A stretch of 64,000 nucleotides of DNA from Rhynchospora pubera (taxonomy: Eukaryota; Streptophyta; Magnoliopsida; Poales; Cyperaceae): the NCBI GenBank assembly GCA_028095005.1, contig JAMFTS010000072.1:33921-97920 (forward strand). Reading direction: 5' to 3'. Within the stretch, counting starts at the first letter, position 1. The number at the start of each line of letters is the position of its first letter. Under the pieces are notes generated by a model. That model searched no databases and was not told the origin of the DNA. It saw only the letters and a program-made list of their open reading frames with translations. Position numbers and translations under genes: made by a program. Shown piece after piece: positions 59,064-64,000 of the stretch.

Positions 59064-59103
59064 AGAAAACCCCCTCCGCTTCCCTCGGAGGGGGTTTTCT
59101 TTT
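59062..59103. terminator. Bidirectional terminator
   Basis: AAAGAAAACCCCCTCCG (59062-59078) pairs with its exact complement (59086-59102) around CTTCCCT; an A-run on the left and a T-run on the right serve both strands. It separates the convergent lysis operon and the leftward operon. Confidence 0.92.
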
Positions 59104-59332
59104 ATTCTTCCGGTTGCCCTGTAAGCGGTGGTGGTCCTGGATTGCCAGTGACCATTGCGCCAACCAACCACAGGGCCTGAGCTGGCGTAAACTTTTCTTC
59201 GCCGACTAGACTGTTGTAGGTTTCGTGCAGCGCAAGGCCGTCGCCACTGAGCGAAGGCAATTCTTCGTTGCCACTGAACTGGTCGTTAGGAATGCCACTT
59301 ACCTCTTTCCAGATATCGTCAGACGATGCCAC
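59102..59332 (-). CDS. Small acidic hypothetical protein
   Basis: A 76-residue acidic protein with a Gly/Pro-rich tail. GTG at 59332 has GGAGG eight bases before it. Last gene of the leftward right-arm operon, its stop overlapping the terminator. Confidence 0.68.
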   Translation of the reverse strand: MASSDDIWKEVSGIPNDQFSGNEELPSLSGDGLALHETYNSLVGEEKFTPAQALWLVGAMVTGNPGPPPLTGQPEE

Positions 59333-59519
59333 GGGGATCACCTCCGCGCACGCGGGTAACAGCGGGAACGTTGTTACGAAGTGCCAGGCGCTGCTCGTTA
59401 GTAATCTCGCCGTCTCGTACCTTTCGGCACAACTCGGAGCAAACTCCGGTGCCCTTAAAGGTCATCATTTCAACCTTAACTCCACATACAGAGCACTTTG
59501 TCTTGTCGGTCGTTGCCAT
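59319..59519 (-). CDS. Small zinc-binding protein
   Basis: A 66-residue protein with CSVC (about residue 9) and CSELC (about residue 27), a treble-clef-like site as in small DUF-type zinc fingers, then a basic helical tail. Start at 59519 follows GGAGG. Confidence 0.7.
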   Translation of the reverse strand: MATTDKTKCSVCGVKVEMMTFKGTGVCSELCRKVRDGEITNEQRLALRNNVPAVTRVRGGDPRGIV

Positions 59520-59529
59520 TTTATCCTCC

Positions 59530-60702
59530 CTAGAATAAACCACTCTTTTGCTTAATCTGAACGCGCGGATCGCTCATCTTGAAAGTGACAAGATTGTCCA
59601 GCGCTTGCCTCTGCTCTAGACTAAGACTTTCATCCTTGCGCAACTCGTCAAACGTGCCAAGAGTAATAGAGCCAAGCTTAGAGAACCGCTCGTCTCCAAT
59701 AATGGCGGCGACCTGGGATGCGTCAACCTGGCGAGTTTTGCGGGACTTAATGCTGACCTCCATTGAGCCGTCAGCACTTTCCCAATCAAGTTCATCGCGC
59801 TCGTATGCAACAGCAAGAAGCTTGTCCTCAAGCTCGTCTAGCAACTGCTTAGCGCCCTTGATTTGAGCCTCGACCTTAGCCTTAAGCTCGACAAGTTTGT
59901 CGTCACTAAGCGAGTGAATCCCGCCGCCATTGAGGTTGCTCATGAGGGCAGGACAGGTCGCCTTAACAGGGCAGAAGCCGCATTCCATGTTGAGTGTAGG
60001 TCGAACTTGCGAATCGTCAGTATCAACAATTCGTTGCGCCTCAGTTTTGAGGAACTTCCAGGTGTCGATGTTATCTTCACGCTTCAGAACAATGCCGACC
60101 TCGTCATAACGAAGAAGGTCAAAGACTACCTTGATTTGCTTCGCGTCGGGGTACTTGATCTGAATAGCCAGTCCATAAGCACGCGCTTGAATCTTGCCAC
60201 GAAGGTCGTCCGGCTGGACTGGCATGCGAACCGTCTTGTAATCGACCACACGATACACGCCGTTACCAAGGTAGTCGACTCGGTCCATCACGTAGTTGAA
60301 AGGAATGATCTCTTTCACGCCGTTGATAAGCACCGGAATCTCGATAGTCTCTTTGACCTCGACCGACTCAACACGCTCAACGCCTAGAGGGCTATTGCGC
60401 TTATACCAGGTCTTGCAAAGCTTTACGCCGTCTTTGAACTCGTCAGTTCCGGTGTCGGCGCTACCAAATGTCTTGATGTAAGCAATTGTATAGAGATCAA
60501 TGAGCAGCTTTTCGGAAGCCTCGTGCGTCTTGTTGATGTAGACTAATCGCACGAATTCTTCGAGACCTCCGTGGACTGCGGTGCCGGTGTTTGCAGCGAA
60601 GTTAGAAAACCCCGAAGTGCGAGTCATATATTGCGCCCGCCAGCGTTTCATGCATAACTGCGCAACCTGCATGGACGTAGCAGATAAAGACTTAGGAATC
60701 AT
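59530..60702 (-). CDS. Cas4/RecB-like PD-(D/E)XK exonuclease with iron-sulfur cysteines
   Basis: A 390-residue nuclease. The core has His44 (GTAVHG), Asp140 (MDRVD) and Asp154-X-Lys156 (VDYKT). Four cysteines in Cas4/AddB-like places (Cys17 and Cys241, 244, 250 in CGFCPVKATC) should hold a 4Fe-4S cluster. A helical C-terminal 130 residues is extra. It likely processes DNA ends in recombination. The ATG overlaps the WhiB stop as ATGA, so it is coupled to the WhiB frame. Confidence 0.88.
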   Translation of the reverse strand: MIPKSLSATSMQVAQLCMKRWRAQYMTRTSGFSNFAANTGTAVHGGLEEFVRLVYINKTHEASEKLLIDLYTIAYIKTFGSADTGTDEFKDGVKLCKTWYKRNSPLGVERVESVEVKETIEIPVLINGVKEIIPFNYVMDRVDYLGNGVYRVVDYKTVRMPVQPDDLRGKIQARAYGLAIQIKYPDAKQIKVVFDLLRYDEVGIVLKREDNIDTWKFLKTEAQRIVDTDDSQVRPTLNMECGFCPVKATCPALMSNLNGGGIHSLSDDKLVELKAKVEAQIKGAKQLLDELEDKLLAVAYERDELDWESADGSMEVSIKSRKTRQVDASQVAAIIGDERFSKLGSITLGTFDELRKDESLSLEQRQALDNLVTFKMSDPRVQIKQKSGLF

Positions 60703-61109
60703 TCCCCGCCCCAAATTCCGTCAGTAGTATTTGTGCGTTTCTTGTAATCTATGCACTCGCGTCGAACTGGACACGTAAAGCACACAATCTTTGCAGCGTC
60801 CTTGTTTCCACCTTTAGAGGGGAACCAAGGGTCTACGGCTTGCGGGTTTTGCCTGACGTTGGGGGCACGACCGGCGCAGGCGGCACGCTCTTTCCACTTT
60901 TCGTCTCCGACGAGGAAGCTGGCGTTGAGGATTCGTCCTTTGGTGACTCCGGGAGTTCCGTAACTGCGGTCAATTCGTTGTTGGACCCATTCTCCTCCTC
61001 GGGTACAAGCATCGTCGCAGGGTTCTCCGGCTCGGGGGGGAGTAGGTCCAGCAGGGTCGGGTGTCTCAAAGCATCCCCCAAGGAATCTACAGACTCCCGT
61101 GCAAATTCT
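60699..61109 (-). CDS. WhiB-like iron-sulfur protein, probably made by -1 frameshift
   Basis: A 136-codon segment whose last 75 codons are a WhiB domain: Cys in AACAG, then CFTC and a fourth Cys in RREC, and the final GIWGG turn, all canonical. WhiB proteins bind a 4Fe-4S cluster and contact the main sigma factor. No ATG, GTG, TTG or CTG occurs in this frame between the TGA at 61119 and the domain. The frame is open back to A-AAA-AAA (61115-61109) in the upstream gene; a -1 shift there would join 45 upstream residues to these 136. The stop overlaps the nuclease start. An ATT or ATC start is the alternative. Confidence 0.75.
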   Translation of the reverse strand, partial: RICTGVCRFLGGCFETPDPAGPTPPRAGEPCDDACTRGGEWVQQRIDRSYGTPGVTKGRILNASFLVGDEKWKERAACAGRAPNVRQNPQAVDPWFPSKGGNKDAAKIVCFTCPVRRECIDYKKRTNTTDGIWGGE

Positions 61110-61243
61110 TTTTTTGGGTCAATTGCCTCTAACGCAACGTCCTCAGAATCAAGAACGGGTCGAGGGGAAAAGTCTTTAACGCCTTCATCGAATTTGAAAG
61201 ATGAAATGGGGTGAATCTCTCGGGGCTGATTTTGCTCAGTCAT
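60833..61243 (-). CDS. Acidic hypothetical protein carrying a slippery site
   Basis: A 136-residue protein in frame 0. The first 45 residues are ordinary; after the Lys-Lys encoded by the A7 run the frame continues as an acidic, Pro/Ser-rich tail. GGAGG lies five bases before the ATG at 61243. It would be the no-shift product; the shifted product ends in the WhiB domain. Which form matters is unknown. Confidence 0.65.
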   Translation of the reverse strand: MTEQNQPREIHPISSFKFDEGVKDFSPRPVLDSEDVALEAIDPKKEFARESVDSLGDALRHPTLLDLLPPEPENPATMLVPEEENGSNNELTAVTELPESPKDESSTPASSSETKSGKSVPPAPVVPPTSGKTRKP

Positions 61244-61344
61244 GTGGTCCTCCGCTAATGGCCGCGATGCTGGATTAGGTCGCACCGGGCATGCTAACGC
61301 ACCCGCAGCCGATTCTCTAGGCGTTCGTGATTATCGGTGAATAA

Positions 61345-61470
61345 TCAGAAAAGACTAGAGCAGAACCATCCCATAGTAAATCCAAAGAACCATCCGACAG
61401 ATACGAGAAGAATGACTACGCTAATTGTTCCCCAATAAAGGTCTTTAACTTTTCCGGCACGTATTTTCAC
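61345..61470 (-). CDS. Small single-pass membrane protein
   Basis: A 41-residue protein with a basic start (KIRAGKVKD) and one membrane segment of about 25 residues (ISVVILLVSVGWFFGF). GTG overlaps the methyltransferase TGA (GTGA). Confidence 0.6.
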   Translation of the reverse strand: MKIRAGKVKDLYWGTISVVILLVSVGWFFGFTMGWFCSSLF

Positions 61471-62189
61471 GACATATCCAGCCCCTCGTCACCTTCGGTC
61501 AACTTGCGCGTAGCGTCTTTTGCGTTACGCTCGTCCAGCTCAATTGCAACCGCACTTACGCCACAACGCTCCGCTGCACGAACAAGACTCCCCGAGCCGC
61601 CGAACGGGTCAACGATAAAATCTCCAGGACTAGCGCTGGCCTTGATTAGTGTCTCTAGGAGAGGAAGAGGCTTTTCGTGAGGGTGAATGAGCTGATTGGG
61701 ACGAAGTTGCGGAAAATGAAGAACATTGTTTCGCCGCGTAGCCGACTTCGGTCGTCGCCCTTTCTGGAAGAATAGAATGAACTCGCAACCCATTCCCCAG
61801 GGGCATTCAAGATCACCCATGCCAGGCCCATCTTTTTCCCACACCAATACAGCCTTGCGCTTAAAGCCAAAGCGCGGCATAAAGTTGTCGGTCATAGACA
61901 GCCAATCAGACAGAACCTGGTACGACGTAAAGACATAGCAGTCGGAGTTTTCTGCGGTCTTAGGAAGCAAAGAGCTCATGACGCTCTGGAAGGTAGCAAT
62001 AGCAACCTCTGGCGACTCGTCATTGGCAATCTTTCGGGCATAGTCCTTGCCATGCTCAGTAACCGCCATATTCGACTGGTTGTTGACCCCAAAAGGCGGA
62101 TCGGTGATAACGCAGTTTACGCGACCCTCTTTGAACTTGTTGCAGAGAACTGCACTGTCACCCTGCCAAATCTGATGAACTAAAGGCAC
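61467..62189 (-). CDS. DNA methyltransferase (DPPF type)
   Basis: A 240-residue adenine-N6 or cytosine-N4 methyltransferase. The catalytic DPPF is at residues 30-33 and the SAM-binding DPFGGSGS at 194-201, an order of the beta group; HEKP before it is the usual motif. No restriction enzyme is adjacent, so it probably protects phage DNA. GTG start with GGGAG upstream. Confidence 0.9.
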   Translation of the reverse strand: MPLVHQIWQGDSAVLCNKFKEGRVNCVITDPPFGVNNQSNMAVTEHGKDYARKIANDESPEVAIATFQSVMSSLLPKTAENSDCYVFTSYQVLSDWLSMTDNFMPRFGFKRKAVLVWEKDGPGMGDLECPWGMGCEFILFFQKGRRPKSATRRNNVLHFPQLRPNQLIHPHEKPLPLLETLIKASASPGDFIVDPFGGSGSLVRAAERCGVSAVAIELDERNAKDATRKLTEGDEGLDMS

Positions 62190-62193
62190 GTTG

Positions 62194-62409
62194 TCAACTC
62201 CCTAACTCTACGACTCGAACGTATTTAATTGCGCGAGGGTTAAAATACACCCTGCCTTGCTTAGTGTCTACATAAGCGCTATTAGCGTTTGGGTCAGTTA
62301 TGATACAAGCTACCTCGTAAGCTCGTTCTAAATTTTCCACCTCGACGGGCAGGGAATCTACTTCGTATTCACCGGGCATTGTTGCTATGCAAAACTTGAC
62401 GTTAATCAA
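62194..62409 (-). CDS. Small hypothetical protein
   Basis: A 71-residue protein with alternating strands and one helix (NLERAYEVACII). TTG start overlapping the upstream stop (TTGA). No family recognised. Confidence 0.62.
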   Translation of the reverse strand: MINVKFCIATMPGEYEVDSLPVEVENLERAYEVACIITDPNANSAYVDTKQGRVYFNPRAIKYVRVVELGS

Positions 62410-62678
62410 AGCAACTTCTTTCTCGACGTAGTAAATGCGTCAGACTCTAATTCTAACTCTTTAGGATCAAGTGTTTCTAGAGCTTGCTTAAGTAAAGCAA
62501 GTACGTTGTATTTCCTTCGCGGAAACGAGAAAATTCCTCGTTGATGTACGCCGACAGCACCGCAACGATCTACAGCAAACCTGATCGAGTAATCGGCTTC
62601 ATCTAACGTTTCGCTCTCGTTGCGAATCTTAATCAGCGCAAGTTCGCCGTGGTTGTCACGGATAGTTACTTCGATCAT
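62406..62678 (-). CDS. Small hypothetical protein
   Basis: A 90-residue protein, strands first (IEVTIRDNHGELALIKI), a basic turn, and a helix at the end. Its ATG overlaps the upstream TAA (TAATG). Unknown. Confidence 0.7.
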   Translation of the reverse strand: MIEVTIRDNHGELALIKIRNESETLDEADYSIRFAVDRCGAVGVHQRGIFSFPRRKYNVLALLKQALETLDPKELELESDAFTTSRKKLL

Positions 62679-63052
62679 TAGAGTTTACGAAGTTCTAGAG
62701 TAATTTCATCAGGCTTGTTATCGCTTACCCAAATTTCACTAATTTTGACGTGGTGCTTAACGCCTTTTTCTTCTACGACAAACTTTTCATCAAGCTTCAA
62801 AATAGTAGGAATCCTTGCGCCGCCGCACTGATGGTAAGTAATCTCCGAACAGGCCGGGCATTTTGTCTCCAATAAAGTAAGAGACGCAGAAATATTAAGA
62901 GGCGTTCCTCTAATGCTGAGAGTAAGACCTACAGGCTCGTTTGGGCTTAAGTCAATAGACGCCTCAATGACATTATCAATCTTTTCGCCAGAATCGGTAG
63001 TAGCGATGTGATTATCTCCATCGCTGTGAATATTGATCTTTGAGTTAGCCAC
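62678..63052 (-). CDS. Hypothetical beta-rich protein with zinc knuckle
   Basis: A 124-residue protein mainly of beta strands with CPAC (about residue 70) and another Cys/His (HQC). Perhaps a small metal-stabilised beta domain. GTG start directly after the RusA stop. Confidence 0.68.
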   Translation of the reverse strand: MANSKINIHSDGDNHIATTDSGEKIDNVIEASIDLSPNEPVGLTLSIRGTPLNISASLTLLETKCPACSEITYHQCGGARIPTILKLDEKFVVEEKGVKHHVKISEIWVSDNKPDEITLELRKL

Positions 63053-63568
63053 TTAGAAACCTTCGCTCGGTGGCCAGGAATTGTCTGAAAGGTTAGACTT
63101 CATGCGCGGATTGTCTAAAGCCTCTTGGCGCATATTGAGCGCAATCGTGCAGTTAGGTTGATCGTACTCATAAATCTCAATCACAATGCCTGGCGTAACA
63201 TCTTTGCCCTGCTGGATGATTTCAGAGCTAACTCGCTGCACGTTGCGGTCATTGTCGATCAACACGCCTTGAAGAGCGTCCTCGGTAGCCTTTTGCAGGT
63301 TTGTTGCGTCAACCTGATGCTTGCGAGCGCGACGCCCCGAGGCTGTTTCGTAGTCGTCCAGACGCCGCCAGAAGTAAAAGTTTAAGATATAAAAATCCCA
63401 CTCAAGAACCTTAACACCCTGAGACTCAAGCTCTTCGCGGACAGCCTCCTTGAACGAATCTAACTGTGCGTTACGTCCGATCTTCGGAAACATCTTGCCG
63501 TTACGCTTACCGATACTAAGCGGACCTACAGCCCACGGCTCAGGATTAACCTCTAAATAGTAGAACAT
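63053..63568 (-). CDS. RusA-like Holliday junction resolvase
   Basis: A 171-residue protein with the RusA signature: Asp in KHQVDATNLQKATEDALQG (residues 84-102) and IDNDRNVQRV (104-113), giving the acidic metal site. It should cut branched recombination or packaging intermediates. Close to the Cas4-like nuclease and methyltransferase, it belongs to a DNA-processing set. Confidence 0.85.
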   Translation of the reverse strand: MFYYLEVNPEPWAVGPLSIGKRNGKMFPKIGRNAQLDSFKEAVREELESQGVKVLEWDFYILNFYFWRRLDDYETASGRRARKHQVDATNLQKATEDALQGVLIDNDRNVQRVSSEIIQQGKDVTPGIVIEIYEYDQPNCTIALNMRQEALDNPRMKSNLSDNSWPPSEGF

Positions 63569-63807
63569 CAGAACAACACCTTAACAAAAAACCAGACAAG
63601 CAACATGCAAAACAGGATTGTTACAGTTAGCATGATAATTGTCGCAACAGCGCCAGCCACCTTCTGGCCGTCTGTATACCAGGGGTCAGTATCTGGCGAT
63701 TTGTGTTCCATGTATAACGACTTAACTCGATGTATCTCGCCGTCACACTCTAGACCAAGCTGATTGTGCATATCTTGCTCAAGTGGGTTCCAGCACTTCG
63801 CACTCAT
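63568..63807 (-). CDS. Tail-anchored small membrane protein
   Basis: A 79-residue protein with a polar acidic N-terminal 47 residues and one strong membrane segment at the very end (about 52-78, Leu/Val/Ile/Phe-rich). Probably cytoplasmic with a C-terminal anchor. ATG overlaps its upstream stop. Confidence 0.7.
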   Translation of the reverse strand: MSAKCWNPLEQDMHNQLGLECDGEIHRVKSLYMEHKSPDTDPWYTDGQKVAGAVATIIMLTVTILFCMLLVWFFVKVLF

Positions 63808-64000
63808 TGCATTTCCTCCAGCCAGTAAAACAGACCGTCAGTGTGATAGGTAAACAACTTAAAGTTGAGGTCACACGCTAAATTGAACTCGATGCGAGCG
63901 CCACGGCTGCCGGTCCATCCCGGAAGGCCGATCCAAGAATTACAGTTGAGCTGGATGCGAATTGCCTCGCGGAGGTAATACTCGTAGGGTGATGCTCCAT
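63804..64000 (-). CDS. Partial gene at the window end
   Basis: The last 65 codons of a gene that starts outside the window. The visible part has a helix (YYLREAIRIQ), a Gly/Trp-rich turn (WIGLPGWTGSRG) and strands ending LFTYHTDGLFYWLEEMQ. No family recognised. It overlaps the next gene as ATGA. Confidence 0.65.
   Translation of the reverse strand, partial: GASPYEYYLREAIRIQLNCNSWIGLPGWTGSRGARIEFNLACDLNFKLFTYHTDGLFYWLEEMQ

Noticed and set aside
61467..62189. Restriction-modification system
   Set aside because: No restriction endonuclease gene lies next to the methyltransferase; it is treated as a solitary enzyme.

Overview
The window is part of the genome of a tailed phage with a long non-contractile tail (siphovirus type) that infects an actinobacterium. 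The virion genes are complete: terminase, portal, ClpP-type protease, capsid, tail chaperones, a 2004-residue tape measure, tail tip and lysis genes. The host group is inferred from a WhiB-family iron-sulfur protein, which is known only from Actinomycetota and their phages, from host-like G/C-ending codons in the 13-20 kb genes, and from promoters of the form TTGACA-N17-TAGGGT. The host genus cannot be fixed. Both window ends cut through the phage genome.

Layout. (1) 0-12.3 kb, leftward: tightly overlapping genes (ATGA, GTGA, TAATG junctions) for a tyrosine recombinase, many small zinc-ribbon proteins, an HNH nuclease, and a MoxR/CobS-like AAA+ ATPase with a CobT-like von Willebrand A protein. 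(2) 12.3-13.3 kb: tRNA-Asn beside about 0.7 kb of strongly folded non-coding sequence, a candidate large structured RNA. (3) 13.3-20.7 kb, leftward: about 25 very small genes, most with their own promoter and a shared start-associated sequence (CAATCCGTTAGGAG) at the ribosome binding site. (4) 20.5-22.8 kb: non-coding control region with a small structured RNA candidate, a 71-bp direct repeat, and 13 copies of GGTGAC, a plausible replication origin or operator array. (5) 22.8-27.8 kb, leftward from one strong promoter: replication genes (archaeo-eukaryotic-type primase, and a zinc-finger/ATPase primase-helicase) plus small proteins. (6) 27.8-59.1 kb, rightward: the virion and lysis genes, ending in a bidirectional terminator. 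(7) 59.1-64.0 kb, leftward: a Cas4/RecB-like nuclease, the WhiB-like gene, a DNA methyltransferase, a RusA-like resolvase and small proteins.

Most notable points. The WhiB-like reading frame has no conventional start codon. It is open back to a perfect A-AAA-AAA slippery heptamer inside an upstream gene, so it is probably made by programmed -1 frameshifting. The folded region beside tRNA-Asn resembles in size and setting the GOLLD/ROOL class of giant phage RNAs; this needs a covariance search. The 14-20 kb array combines near-identical promoter spacing with dyads whose arms differ between copies but stay complementary. A fibre-like protein and a pectate-lyase-fold protein sit between the head-completion and tail genes, an unusual place.

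Not seen: DNA polymerase, repressor with a clear helix-turn-helix, CRISPR array, insertion sequence, or an identifiable attP.
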